Shown in pieces: positions 14,501 through 24,720 of a stretch of DNA of 64,000 bases; within the stretch, counting starts at the first letter, position 1; each line of letters begins with the position of its first letter. Location of the stretch: assembly GCA_030141605.1 (NCBI GenBank), contig JAQGDQ010000403.1:147069-211068 (forward strand), read 5' to 3'. Position numbers and translations under genes: made by a program. The notes beneath the pieces were generated by a model that saw only the letters and a list, made by a program, of their open reading frames with translations, was not told the origin of the DNA and did not search any database. This stretch comes from Tubiluchus corallicola. Taxonomy: Eukaryota; Priapulida; Priapulimorpha; Priapulimorphida; Tubiluchidae.

Positions 14501-16086
14501 AGCACCCCCCATTTTCACTTAATGTTATCGATAATATTTAACATAATAAGTCTTTCTTTTTTCTGTAGTCCTTTCTTTATACTTGTACAGAAACAGGGAA
14601 TGTGAGGGTAGTACTGTTTCTTTACAGCCCAGCATTATTGTGTGCTCCAGCAACGTGGTGTTTGGCTGTTGTGTACCTGTGGCCATGCACATGTTTCTGA
14701 GCCAGGTAGAGAAAGTGCTGTCACTCACATAGTTTGTCGTGAGTTGTCATGTGGTTACCGTGAGTGGATCAAGCTTGAACTGCGACAATTTAGGCTATTA
14801 GTAAGCAAAAAATATTTTTGTTTTGGATTTTATCAAGTTTATGTATAAACTTTCGTATGTTTGTTTGTTTAAAATTACAATTACAAATTACAACATTAAA
14901 ATTACATATGTTTGTTTCGTTTTATACAGTATTAAAACAATGGTTAAAAATTGTCTGAAGCAGCACCCCCACTAATTTTAGCTACGAGCCGCCACTGGAC
15001 ATAATACCTGCACTACTAATGTGCATTAAAGCACATTCTCAAAAGTCAAATCAACCCTGTGCCTTACTGGCAAATAACTCTAACAGAACAAGAATGACAA
15101 ATATTAGAACACTTTCAACTCAGCAAATTGCAGTTTAGAAACAATTTTGTATTTGTGGTTAAATAAAATACTCTTAGAGCAAAGTACAGTTGAATAACTG
15201 CCTCATGTAATTAGGTTGCAGGTAAGTATTATAAAAATAATTAATAAATAAGTAATTGTCTAAGAAATTAAAATGCTATACAGAAGAGGAGTTATTGATG
15301 TCATTAGGCTTTTGTGGAAGTCATCGATATTGTTGAGTTTCTGTTTGTGGTAAAATGTCCAGATCCAGATGTAGTGTTGTCAACATTTACTCATTTCTCA
15401 TTTATTTATAAAATATTCAGTATTACTTTAATGTTATTTCATTTTACTTCAGTTACTTGTAAAATAAACTAATCTTAATCATGGCAATGCCTGTCAGTCA
15501 TGAACAAATATTTTATCATCTGACTACAGCTTATTGACAATATTGCCATTTCTAGGACAGTTAACATTGATTCATAATTTTTGTGTTCAACCATTTTATT
15601 TGCCCCATAGAAACCATCTGTTACTTGAGTGCAGTTTCTTTTTGTGTTTGAGAGAGTGTTAGTTCCTAAACTTGGTGCATAAAATATATGATGGGTGAAC
15701 TTACTAAAAATCAAATTTCTCTTTTACAGGCAAATAACAACATTCTTAGTGCTACCTTGTGTCTGATCAAGGAACTAGACAAAGAATGTTTGGATATCGT
15801 AGCTGATGCAATTAAAAATCGTCTAGAAAGTATCACTGAATGTGAAAACGTCTGTCGATTTTCAAATGAAGTAGGCTTACTCTCACCACCCGAAGAGTTG
15901 AAATCTTCAGGTACATGTGATTCACCGTCACCGTGCGAAGGAGTGGTGGATCCATCCAGTACTTCCAGTTCTTTGTCAACCTCTGAAGCTATACCAGAGT
16001 CACCTTCTCCAGAAGTAATGCCATTACACGAAGGTGATGCACCGATTCAAATGTCTGTTAGTGCCATTCGAAGGAAAAGCGGCTGA
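5577..16086 (+). CDS. CFAP410: CFAP410 (C21orf2) cilia protein with leucine-rich repeats, six exons
   Basis: Coding exons are 5577-5656, 10690-10755, 11659-11785, 12239-12335, 13434-13678 and 15730-16086; phases join cleanly to a 323-residue protein. All introns have GT and AG ends, though the first donor (TG then GTTGGT) is weak. Exon 1 ends in LKRLNCW and exon 2 continues [10 protein letters not shown], matching the N-terminal cap of CFAP410. Next come leucine-rich repeats ([34 protein letters not shown]) and the LRR cap [10 protein letters not shown]. The middle is Ser/Glu-rich, and a C-terminal helix ([20 protein letters not shown]) is the other conserved family block. The family works with NEK1 at the ciliary base. 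The protein is longer than human CFAP410 (about 256) mainly in the Ser-rich C-terminal part. An in-frame ATG at 5511 exists, but the 5577 start fits family length. Intron 1 contains PPP1R11. Confidence 0.93.
6345..6713 (+). CDS. PPP1R11: PPP1R11 / inhibitor-3, protein phosphatase 1 regulatory subunit
   Basis: One uninterrupted frame of 122 residues, close to the usual family length of about 126. It has the PP1-binding KVKW motif (residues about 39-42), the block [20 protein letters not shown], then [11 protein letters not shown], an acidic Asp run and the Cys/His motif CEHCRGHK, then a Pro/Ser-rich tail. The family binds and inhibits PP1, and PPP1R11 is also reported as a RING-like ubiquitin ligase through its Cys-rich core. 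The first of two adjacent ATGs is used here; the second differs by one residue. It lies wholly inside intron 1 of CFAP410 on the same strand and has no coding intron, so it may be a retrocopy that became the working gene, although the reading frame looks constrained and intact. Confidence 0.94.
   Translation: MMAEAPPAGSTVSATETVTEEESQMPTLKLRLKKTKTDKKVKWTNETVDNEHMGKKSSKCCCIYEKPRAFGESSSDDDDDDDECEHCRGHKSKWDKRPPTPHDDSSKQKQSPSENKSSPPQT
6940..6945 (+). terminator. Poly(A) signal for PPP1R11
   Basis: AATAAA about 225 bases after the PPP1R11 stop, in a very AT-rich stretch. A transcript ending here would stop within CFAP410 intron 1. Confidence 0.55.
6946..10689. other. Remainder of CFAP410 intron 1
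   Basis: No further gene is supported. The intron ends at TTGTTTCAG before exon 2. I see no clear transposon ends in this part. Confidence 0.4.
10875..11105. repeat. Three tandem copies of a 77-bp unit
   Basis: Units start at 10875, 10952 and 11029, spaced exactly 77 bp, each beginning CAATTCTATCACCTRCGAGG and containing ACTATACTGTACAAGTCTC. Copies one and two are nearly identical; the third has several changes. The array lies in CFAP410 intron 2. The open frame through it is a by-product of repetition. Confidence 0.95.
12455..12612 (-). mobile_element. tRNA-derived SINE, copy 1 (minus orientation)
   Basis: Read on the minus strand it has an A-box-like CTAGTGGTCGTGGGC, a B-box-like CTAATTCAAACCCTGG, then a body with TTTTTTCACACTTCCTGCAT, a TTTGGTCTCAAAA block and an ATTGTGG end. 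The same order recurs at 40745-40918 and 40995-41130, which defines a family. It lies in CFAP410 intron 4. Confidence 0.75.
12930..13395 (-). mobile_element. Fragment of an RTE-like non-LTR retrotransposon
   Basis: The minus strand from about 13285 to 13013 encodes a reverse-transcriptase C-terminal segment with [36 protein letters not shown] and IRGTVKVVE, a signature of RTE-like elements. Flanking sequence (GGATGCCCTTCCTGACCC and ATTTATCCGGGCTTGGGAC on the plus strand) matches sequence often attached to such elements. It is truncated, lacks most of ORF2 and sits in CFAP410 intron 4, just upstream of exon 5. Confidence 0.8.
14465..14997. mobile_element. Non-autonomous hAT-like element in CFAP410 intron 5
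   Basis: Left end CAGTAGCAGCTCGTGTATAG and the complement of the right end, CAGTGGCGGCTCGTAGCTA, form imperfect terminal inverted repeats. Each end also has a GCAGCACCCCC run facing inward. The flanks, TAGACAAT and GACATAAT, are only loosely alike, so the insertion looks old. No transposase frame is present. Confidence 0.65.
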
Positions 16087-16484
16087 TGCGTAGTAGTACA
16101 AATACATGTCTGTTGGAGAAATACACGTATCTTCTAACTTATTTGTCATGTGCAATTTTTTCGTTTGAGAAAATTATCGGTTTAAACCACAATGTAAATG
16201 TAGAATTTGAGAAACTAGGATTTGTTCTTCTCTTATGATGCACAGTAAGTGCTCGCTGATGGGGCCAAGTGATGTGTGTTTTTATTGCCCGAACTGGATT
16301 CAGGCATTACATACAAGTCCATGTTGGAAAATAGCTTTTTAACTGTTATAAAACACAGTTTTTTTTTGCTAAATGGAATTTTTGTTATAAGTTTGTTTCT
16401 CTGGAGCTATGTAGTAAACTTGAATTTGAGTATGTGATTTTTTCAATGTTTATCTTGTATCATTCTTTCTTTTTGTCACTGTTT

Positions 16485-16490
16485 AATAAA
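16485..16490 (+). terminator. Poly(A) signal for CFAP410
   Basis: AATAAA about 400 bases after the CFAP410 stop. On the minus strand the overlapping bases read ATTAAA, a variant signal that could serve the convergent PHM gene, so the two genes may end in shared sequence. Confidence 0.55.
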
Positions 16491-16852
16491 TATAATTATA
16501 GTTATTTTGACATTTGCTTTTGCTGCGTTTTAAACTTTTTGTATAGTACATTAACAAATTCAGATGATGAGCCCTGTTAACAATGCAAATGTCTAAGCCA
16601 AGATGTAAAATTTTTAAAATCTGTGGTTTACTAAAATGTGAATATAAAATCTAAGAGCTATTCTTATGTGTTCATAGATTGCTTGCAGGCATATATTTTC
16701 TGTATTTTTTGCAACTGTACATGATACAACCTGAATAAGAAATGTCTACCTATTCGTTTGCTTCAGAATCACTGTAGTCAGTGTAGTGCAACAGAGTTTT
16801 GACTTCAGATGAAGTGTCATTCTGGTTGTGGAGGTTTGTTTAAGTCAAACTG

Positions 16853-18526
16853 CTATGTCAGACGCTCATACTTTATATAATCCTTGCTGCCTATCCGTTG
16901 TTTGTGATTAGCGATTTTCACAAAAGCTATTTTCATAGTTAAAACTAAAATCACTGCTACAACAAATAGGCCGCTGATAGTGTAAATGTGTAGTGGCAGA
17001 TTTACTGAGCCTGGACTTTTAAACGAAGTTGTGTTATTCTTCTGAATCTCAGTGGAGGAAGTCTTTGTGACATTCTTCTGAATCTCAGTGGAGGGAATCT
17101 TTGTGTTATTCTTCTGAATCTCAGTGGAGGGAGTCTTTGTGTCATTCTTCTGAATCTCAGTGGAGGGAGTCTTTGTGTTATTCTTCTGAATCTCAGTGGA
17201 GGGAATCTTTGTGACATTCTTCTGAATCTCAGTGGAGGGAGTCTTTGTGTTATTCTTCTGAATCTCAGTGGAGGGAGTCTTTGTGTTATTCTTCTGAATC
17301 TCAGTGGAGGGAGTCTTTGTGTCATTCTTCTGAATCTCAGTGGAGGGAATCTTTGTGTCATTCTTCTGAATCTCAGTGGAGGGAGTCTTTTCCTTAGAGA
17401 ACAGCTTATCCGGCGCCACATGCGGTATATTATTTTGTTCGAAACTGCCTAGATCTTCAAGTTCCTTGTTATATGGAAGGGGTACGCTTGCATCTGCTGG
17501 AATTTCATTGGATAAATTCAAGTTATCCCCGCGACAAATAGAGGGTTTGTCATTGCTGCCATTGGTATAGTACATCAAGTAAAGATTGCACATTTCGTCA
17601 TTGCTGTTGTGTCCCATACGTGTTTCTTCCCTTCTTTTAGAAGAATCGTACGTACATCGAGTAACCAGTTTATTTCCAGGATACACAGTGACTTCTCTTT
17701 CCAGTAGATAGAAATTTTCTGGCCACAGAGGGTTTCCTTTAGCTATTAGTGTCCAGCTGTCATTAGCAATTACATAACCAGTTATAACTCTACCTAATTC
17801 GTGAGCGTGTGGCCTGAATGCAAAAATGTGAAATGGTGAAATGTTATCATCCATTTTGCAAGACACATCAACATATGCTTCTTTCATGTGTGGTGGTATG
17901 ATTCTAGTGGCAGACATGCCCGTCAGTAATAGCACACCTGCTGCAAGAGGTTGACTCAATGTCGTAGTCTTAAGTGTCAGTCCTGAATGATCCTTCTGCC
18001 CTTTCTTAGAAGGTGACGCATAATGTACCTGAAGTACCAGTGATTCAATGTCATTATTGACACCGATACCAAAACCAATTTTCTCTGGTAGAACAAGGGG
18101 AGATGCGTTGCGAGCATAGGCATATAATACTCGGCAGCTTCCTCCGAATTTATATATCTTGTGTTTGCACCTCCACGAGGTTCCTTCTCCGCCATGGTAA
18201 GAACTACAGCCATAAAGTAACATATGATGCACCTTGCTCATCACGTTCGGGCTAAATCCTGTAACGTAGACGTCTTCAGTTACTGGGAATACCGTGCAGA
18301 TATATTCATCCTTTACTGTTGGTGTTACACCAGGCATCAACAAGTCCATCGTAGAACTGCTGTCCACAAGATTTGCCTTGATAACTTCAACTACAACGTC
18401 ATAATATAGCAGTGCAATCAGTAATTTATGTCTATTCATATTGAATCGAAATCTTCTGATTTTAGCTGATGGCTCAGTCGATGTGACACACTGAACCACA
18501 TCATACCTAATAGTTACTTGTACCAT
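16853..18526 (-). CDS. PHM: Membrane-anchored peptidylglycine alpha-hydroxylating monooxygenase (PHM), no lyase domain
   Basis: One open frame of 557 codons without introns. The copper-site residues of PHM are in place: CuA ligands H100-H101 (KVHHML) and H168 (LQVHY); CuB ligands H240 and H242 (RPHAHELG) and M312 (NDEMCNLYLMYYT). Conserved cysteines surround them. The enzyme hydroxylates the alpha carbon of C-terminal glycine in secretory peptides, using copper, ascorbate and oxygen, the first step of neuropeptide amidation. The second-step lyase (PAL) is absent. After the core (to about 335) come a linker, ten 12-residue repeats (380-499), one transmembrane helix (about 514-531) and a short basic tail. 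M30 (position 18439) is the likelier start because it precedes a hydrophobic signal-like stretch, LLIALLYYDVVV; the longer form starts at 18526. Lack of introns suggests retroposition. Confidence 0.93.
   Translation of the reverse strand: MVQVTIRYDVVQCVTSTEPSAKIRRFRFNMNRHKLLIALLYYDVVVEVIKANLVDSSSTMDLLMPGVTPTVKDEYICTVFPVTEDVYVTGFSPNVMSKVHHMLLYGCSSYHGGEGTSWRCKHKIYKFGGSCRVLYAYARNASPLVLPEKIGFGIGVNNDIESLVLQVHYASPSKKGQKDHSGLTLKTTTLSQPLAAGVLLLTGMSATRIIPPHMKEAYVDVSCKMDDNISPFHIFAFRPHAHELGRVITGYVIANDSWTLIAKGNPLWPENFYLLEREVTVYPGNKLVTRCTYDSSKRREETRMGHNSNDEMCNLYLMYYTNGSNDKPSICRGDNLNLSNEIPADASVPLPYNKELEDLGSFEQNNIPHVAPDKLFSKEKTPSTEIQKNDTKIPSTEIQKNDTKTPSTEIQKNNTKTPSTEIQKNNTKTPSTEIQKNVTKIPSTEIQKNNTKTPSTEIQKNDTKTPSTEIQKNNTKIPSTEIQKNVTKTSSTEIQKNNTTSFKSPGSVNLPLHIYTISGLFVVAVILVLTMKIAFVKIANHKQRIGSKDYIKYERLT
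17030..17389 (-). repeat. Ten in-frame 36-bp repeats coding a glycosylated stalk in PHM
   Basis: Ten units of 36 bp encode variants of KTPSTEIQKNDT, where the eleventh residue is D, N or V. Every unit ends in Asn-X-Thr, so each carries one N-glycosylation sequon, and the Thr/Ser/Pro part suits O-glycosylation. The tract lies between the catalytic core and the membrane helix. The other two minus-strand frames also stay largely open, which is a by-product of a repeat length divisible by three. Confidence 0.97.
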
Positions 18527-18933
18527 TACAGCTGCGTACTAGCAGACAGGCAGTACAGTACAGTTAAAGAGTACAGTTAAATGTACAGTACACATCATAT
18601 GCATGAGTGCTGTAACAGAACTCGCCCATAGGCGCTGTTCCATTTCTTTTACGTAATTTTTCGTCATACAAACGCGGTTAGAGGTTCAAAAATCACCGCT
18701 CCACTAATGAACGTATACAGTAATTGTGACATAACAATTAAAACCAGTCAAGTGACTTTGAACTTTCTAGTTTTTCGTCTTAATTCAGTATTTTTGTAAC
18801 TTTTGAAATGAATGAAGCAGAAGAAGACACTACAAAAAATGTAACAGCATTTTATTTCAAAAATATCTAACACATCAGAAAAACGGTAAATAACAAATCA
18901 CAAAAGATCTATTCACACCAAATTCAGCACCAG
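18527..18933. other. PHM upstream region
   Basis: Contains the presumed promoter of PHM (minus strand). A short near-repeat, GTACAGTACAGTTAAAGAGTA, occurs around 18550. No TATA box can be assigned with confidence. Confidence 0.35.
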
Positions 18934-19904
18934 GGCCCAGATTCATGTACGGGCCGCAACTTTATGCACTTCCAAGTGCATTGTCTTACGACACCTCTGA
19001 GACAGTCGTAAATCGTATTCATATAGTTGTCTTAGGGTGCAGTCAAGTCCATCTCGTTGGTTGTCGTAACCTTGCTGTTAGTTGAAATGCATAAAACTGT
19101 CCTAGGGGTCAGTGAAGACACGCGGGGCGGTGCTAGCTTTAACGAATCGTGAAAACTGTAACTCGCAAAATGTAATACACCAGAATGAATAAGCAGCACC
19201 AGACAAGGCTGGACCGCGCCGTGTTTTATAAACGCCTGTCGACTTATTCGCTTTTAATACATAGATGTACAGCTTTTATCTGTTGAATTAGTCAGAATTA
19301 ACTCGCTAAAATTGTCTTATAATATTTTAGGCCTAACAATGCAAACTTTTTTCTTATTAATAATTATTGTATCAATGAACTGCCTTGCTTATACATACAT
19401 ATGAAAGCAAATGATAACAGTTAGTAAATCTATTTGAATAAACTATAAATTAGTTTCAAAGGGTTCGGCAACGAACGAATTGCACAATGTTGCTAGTCCG
19501 ATGAGGATACGCAGATCTCTTGTACGCGAATTCGATATTAGGGGAAAGTTATACTGAGTTAGCGGTTTTTTGGCTTTTTGACATAACTTACCGAGAAAAT
19601 ATAAAGTTTGGAAGCAAACTGTTAGTAAAATACGTGATAATAGTAACAGAGAAAAAAAGATAGACTATAAGCATTTAGATTCAACAAATTTTTATTAATT
19701 TTATGTAATGGATTATTGTAGCTGTATCAAGTCTCGCTGATTACTAATACAGTTCTGTACATTGTTCTGTGTATTATTTACAAAAAGTAAATTTACAAAT
19801 ATTTTCTGTAGGCCAGCAGCGTGTACGAACAGTCTATGCTTTTTTCAGTTGCACATGGTTTTGCTGTTTAATAGAGAAGCCTTGTACTTAAAGAAGAAAA
19901 AAAA

Positions 19905-20005
<101 letters not shown>

Positions 20006-20328
20006 ATTAGTTCTAATATTAATTGACTTGCACACTTTTATTTGTTATTGTCTGTAGCTAACTGTAGTTTTTAATTATACCTTGATGTAGTAAATGTTTG
20101 CTTCTATGTGGCCATTTGACGGATGATAATTTACTATTAGTCACTTGTTTAGTAACTATTAACTTGAGTAACTACCGCTACTGTATTTACAGTATTTCCA
20201 AACTATCGATCAACCATTTTGTGATTTTTGAAATCTAATACTAATAATAACAGTAGTATTTATCGAGTTACGACAGCTCCCCAGGTGTCGTAAAGTTAGG
20301 CGTGGCGGCTAAGAGAAATTTTGTTTAA

Positions 20329-20872
20329 AGCGAAACCGGACGATTGTGTAAACAGTTCAGAATAAACAATGCTCTAAATATTGAAAACTACAATAGCTTT
20401 TTTTAAACAACTGCTTGGATTAAATAATAATTACCTCGGATACTCAAATTTTGTTAAACTTTCAAAGCTACGCGCGGCTCAGCGAATCTACTGAGATTGG
20501 CAACAGCGCTTTTTTGTCACATGCGCGTGGCGGACAAATAGAAAGCGGTACCATGATAACCATGATCTTGAATTGCAGTGTTAGTTTCTGACGTTAAATG
20601 ACGTAGAGCCCATTTTCGTGACATCACGCGTTTAAGCAGTACTGTAACATTTACGCAAACGTGTTTGACGCGCAAGGGAAGATGCCTGCCATTGCACAAA
20701 CTGTGGTTAGTTTCTGACGTGAACAATAGGTGCGTTCGGTTGCTGTTAATTAACTTTCTCAGCTAATTATTCAAATATAAGAAACATTTACTAACTTTTA
20801 TAGGTAAGAAAATGTATATTTTGGACAATAAATTAAAACAAAATTGACTCTAAACAATCGTCCGGTTTTCCT
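20329..20872. mobile_element. TTAA-flanked non-autonomous transposon (Kolobok/piggyBac type)
   Basis: Left end AGCGAAACCGGACGATTGTG and complement of the right end AGGAAAACCGGACGATTGTT are inverted repeats of about 20 bp, each directly bordered by TTAA (20325-20328 and 20873-20876). TTAA duplication and AG-starting ends fit Kolobok or piggyBac. Internally, TTAGTTTCTGACGT occurs twice near 20581 and 20706. No transposase frame is seen. It is nested in the larger element around it. Confidence 0.75.
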
Positions 20873-21427
20873 TTAATGAATCCCTAAAATCGCTAATTGC
20901 GCACAAAGTTAGGCGCGACGTGATGCAACTTAAGACGTCTACTTGAATTCTGCCTAACTTTCCTACTAGCGCGGAAGCTAATCGCGACTATGGTGCGACT
21001 GAGGAGATTAGACATCTGTATATATATATATGTGTGTGTGTGTTTATAGACTGATTAAGAGATAGTCGAACATGATGCTTTAGTTCAGTCCATAGATCAC
21101 TACAAAAAGGGACTTATGATCATATAACATGATCATTACTGTCCAAAAATAACTGAAGAATTATTTGCAAATTCTCACTACACACCTATTATCGCCTAAC
21201 ATGATCATTACTGTCCGAAAACAGCTAAAGAGTTATTTACAAATTCACAATATGACATTGGGTTTCCATTGATCTACATGAATTCAATGCAAATAATTCC
21301 GCGCGCCTAAACCCCACTTAAGACAACGAAACTGTCGTAAGTGCAGTACGTGAATCCGACCCCAGTACTCAGTACAACTAGTGCCTCAGTTCAACTGCAG
21401 CAGTATTATATCACCTCTACTAGGTTC

Positions 21428-21461
21428 ATCTTCTAAAGCACGTTTCTTGTGCTTTAGAAGA
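21428..21461. repeat. Perfect short hairpin
   Basis: ATCTTCTAAAGCAC and its exact complement GTGCTTTAGAAGAT are separated by six bases. No larger repeat or gene is seen around it. Confidence 0.8.
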
Positions 21462-23222
21462 TACCGACCTAGAATGCGTTGTTTAGTTAAACACGGTAGT
21501 CGTTTATAACTAGCTGTCAACTCCAAAACAACTAGCTAGATGAATTAGTAAGCCATTTAAATGATTCATGCGGCAGTATGCCATTTGAACACTGCCATAT
21601 ACAATGTTGGGCCGTCGTTGTGATTTTTTGCATGTGCGAGAGCGTTTAACCCTATGGTCTAAATTACCGGCTCTAGGGAATGCTTGCATTGTTGATGCAG
21701 GTTTGACTCCTCCTTGTAATTTTAAATAAAATGTTATACAAATTTTGTTCCAGTTGTTGGGAATGTAATCATCTTTTATGTCAAGGAATTCCATCTACTG
21801 GCGTTCACTGGTCTTGTTACTCATGAAATACTTCCGTCTGAAAACAAACAAACAAACAGAAATTTGGCTTTGTCCGAAGTGTTTATGTAATAGCTTATTA
21901 AATTTGTATAACATTTTTAAAATACATAAATAACAAATAAATGCTGTATAGTTTATTTAATATTAATTAAGACGAACAGACACTAGAAGTCATCATAACT
22001 TATCATAGAGCTTCCAGGCCAGTTCTGGCGCGTTCTAACCATTTCTGCAGCTGCTGGAGGTAAGATACTATAACTTGTTTAAAGCAGAATTCTCTACAAT
22101 AAATGGCATTTCTTTCGTTTAATGGACAGTTATAATTCGCCGTTCTTTCCGACAGCTGACTTTGTATAATGAGCTAAAATGACGAAAAGGGGTACCTGCT
22201 GTAGGTTTCAAAAAAATCGCCTTAAAAATTATATTACTTTATAGCAATTTTATACGTATATTGTATTCGCGTTGAAAGGATCTTTGTTTGTTTTCATTTC
22301 AAGTCTCCCGCAATACTGTTCCGACGGCGCCATTACATGACGTTATATACGTACAACATAATTCATTTACTAATCAGGCTCAGCATTGCTTAACTTCAGT
22401 TGTTAGGCGTAGACTATGCCTGCCCAGCTGTTCACTTGTTTGGACAAAGAGCTGTGCACAGTAAAGCGAATCCAGATAAAAAATCATGGGAAAAAAGAAA
22501 TTAATCATAAGCCTAACCCAGCCAAATTTTAACTGTGACTTTTCCAATGGGTCAATGGTAAATCATTCTGACAGACGGGAGCTGTTAATTATTAATTGCT
22601 TAACTATTAGTGATTACGCAAACACACCAAAGCTGACTACCTAATTACGCGCTGGTAGAGTTTGAAATGATAATTTTCGAATGTGCTTCAGGTATTATAC
22701 ATATGTTGATTTAATCAAAAAACTGTCATATGGCTGCACATTTATTGTGCTGACTGCCTTGTCACTGGTTTACGACATGCTATTATATGCATCAATAATA
22801 ACACTATAAGTTGAAGTTCATTGACCTCCAGGGATGTTGCAAAACCGGGTACATCGTGACACTGCACTGATTATTAATTCATCCCGATGCTTAAAATATT
22901 CAGCAGTCTTCACAGCAGCTTAGCCTTTTACATTATAACAAGCCGATGATGAACAATGGATGCGTAATGGCGCTTCTAATAGGTGAACTTTTATGAGTGA
23001 AATCTTAGAGTGTTGTAGACTGTTATACAGTTGCCCTTTATGTAAAGGAAACTGTACATTTAGTTTCTGGGATTTATATGGCATGTAGTGAAGATGTATA
23101 TCTGAAGCCCGGTGGGATTATATTTATAATTTAATTATATCCACCTTGATTTGGTAAGAATGATTCCTGGAATTATAACCGCTTATTAAAATAGGGTACA
23201 ATGTGAATATTTGTAGAAAAGT
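21462..23222. other. Intergenic region without supported features
   Basis: Mixed AT-rich sequence, with a short (AAAC)n run near 21840-21858. No exon or RNA gene is supported. Confidence 0.4.
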
Positions 23223-23234
23223 ATGAAAAGTAAG

Positions 23235-23660
23235 AACGTTGATGATGATGATGATGATGGTAGTGGTGGAGGTGGTGGTAGTGGTAATGGCGGCAGCGGC
23301 GGTGGTGACAACGATGATGACTGTGATGTTGAAGAAGAAGATTGTGATGATTATGACAATGACGACGGCGATAGTGTGATAATGATGGCGACAATGACAA
23401 TGAAGACTTTGATTTTTCTGTAATGTCTATTCGTAGACAGCAATGTGCTAATGACGAGTGTGTGATTTAACTAATAATCACAATGATGAAGATGATGAAG
23501 ATGATGGCAATGACAATGACTGGATGCTAGTGACGGCGAGGAACGAAATGATGAAGAGTAATGACAACAATGATGAATCGCTGACGATAACAATGGAACT
23601 GACTAATAATGTGTGACGACATGGCTTTGCTTGATGATAATAGCAATGTTGACGATGATG
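23235..23660. repeat. GAT/GGT-rich low-complexity tract
   Basis: Irregular repeats of GAT, GAC, GGT and AAT triplets run for about 400 bases. Open frames on both strands (poly-Asp/Gly, or His-rich on the complement) are low-complexity artefacts. Confidence 0.85.
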
Positions 23661-24354
23661 TTATCATTATTACATCAGTATCTGAAAAGAGCGTTCGATT
23701 TAACATTAAATTTTCGAATTTTGTTCGACAGTCCTGACCATTTCATACTCTAGTATTTGTGACAAATTGAAATTAACGTTCTATTTTACATGAAACGCTT
23801 ATCATCACGATTTTGCACAGAAAGATTTAAACACTTCAGCATTGATCCTTAGAAATAAATGTACTTGGGGCATTGCGGCGAGCGGGAAGTCCTGGCATAG
23901 GGAGGTGAACAGAATCATGTCACTGGACGTGTGATTCATTGGATGATGATGATGATGATATTATCACGCTAAATTTCATGAAAATTTAGAATGCAGAAGC
24001 CTTGTGGTTTTGTTGTTAGAGTTGCTGTTCTGATGAGTGATGAAGATGATTGGTACTACATATTGTTTAAATCAGCACTGGGTATCACCCATCATCATCA
24101 TCATCATACTCCCGTCACGTCTATTGTAGACATTGGGCAGGCAGAATTCTAAAATTAAAGAAATCTGCCTTCAGACAGGTATCACCCGTCTATTTGTTAA
24201 CCAAGTCTGGCACCGCCTACCTTCGTTATAGCCAATTACACACACCACTCAGTGAAGTTTGTCACCCGATTTCATGTACATAAATTAACTAACTGAAGTT
24301 TCTATATTACATAATGATGCCATCCTTCCAAACTCATAGAAGAGCTTTTATAAG

Positions 24355-24461
24355 CAGGGCCTATTTCAGGGGGGGGGGAAGTGGGGATACTTCCCCGGGG
24401 CCTCGCGCCAAGGTAACATTTTTTTGCTTTATGCGAACATACTGCCTCCTCTCTCCCCCCT

Positions 24462-24513
<52 letters not shown>

Positions 24514-24720
24514 CGCAGGCGCGCCGTTTGCCAGTATTGATAAGCATTAAGGACTGGTCTTGAAAATAAAACAGTTTTTCTTTCAATTGTTCTTTCCTTT
24601 AACGACTGTATAACTCCATATTTCCTCTTCGAAAATGCTTCTCTGGCGCTCTAGCAGTTCAAAAATTTTCTGAAATACGCCCCACTTCCCCGGGCCTCGC
24701 TTAGGCTGAAATAGGTCCTG
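24355..24720. mobile_element. hAT-type MITE with a perfect 8-bp target duplication
   Basis: The element begins CAGGGCCTATTTCAG and ends CTGAAATAGGTCCTG, inverted repeats of 15 bp with one mismatch. TTTATAAG borders it on both sides (24347-24354 and 24721-24728), the 8-bp duplication expected of hAT transposition. Inside are a G run, a (CT)n tract at 24464-24510 and CTTCCCCGGGCCTCGC-type sequence in both halves. The exact duplication suggests a fairly recent insertion. Confidence 0.88.
24464..24510. repeat. (CT)n microsatellite
   Basis: About 23 CT dinucleotides inside the hAT MITE. Confidence 0.95.

Noticed and set aside
17002-17421. Arg/Pro-rich open frame of 139 codons antisense-shifted to the PHM repeat
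   Set aside because: It is another frame of the same 36-bp repeats; a repeat length divisible by three keeps all frames open.
23173-23423. Asp/Gly-rich and His-rich open frames
   Set aside because: Low-complexity GAT/GGT tract, no start context or family.
23879-23965. Possible RTE-like retroelement 3' end with GAT tail
   Set aside because: The sequence before the GAT run is suggestive, but no coding remnant supports it.
24302-24586. Glu/Arg-rich and Ser/Leu-rich open frames
   Set aside because: They run through the (CT)n tract of a hAT MITE.
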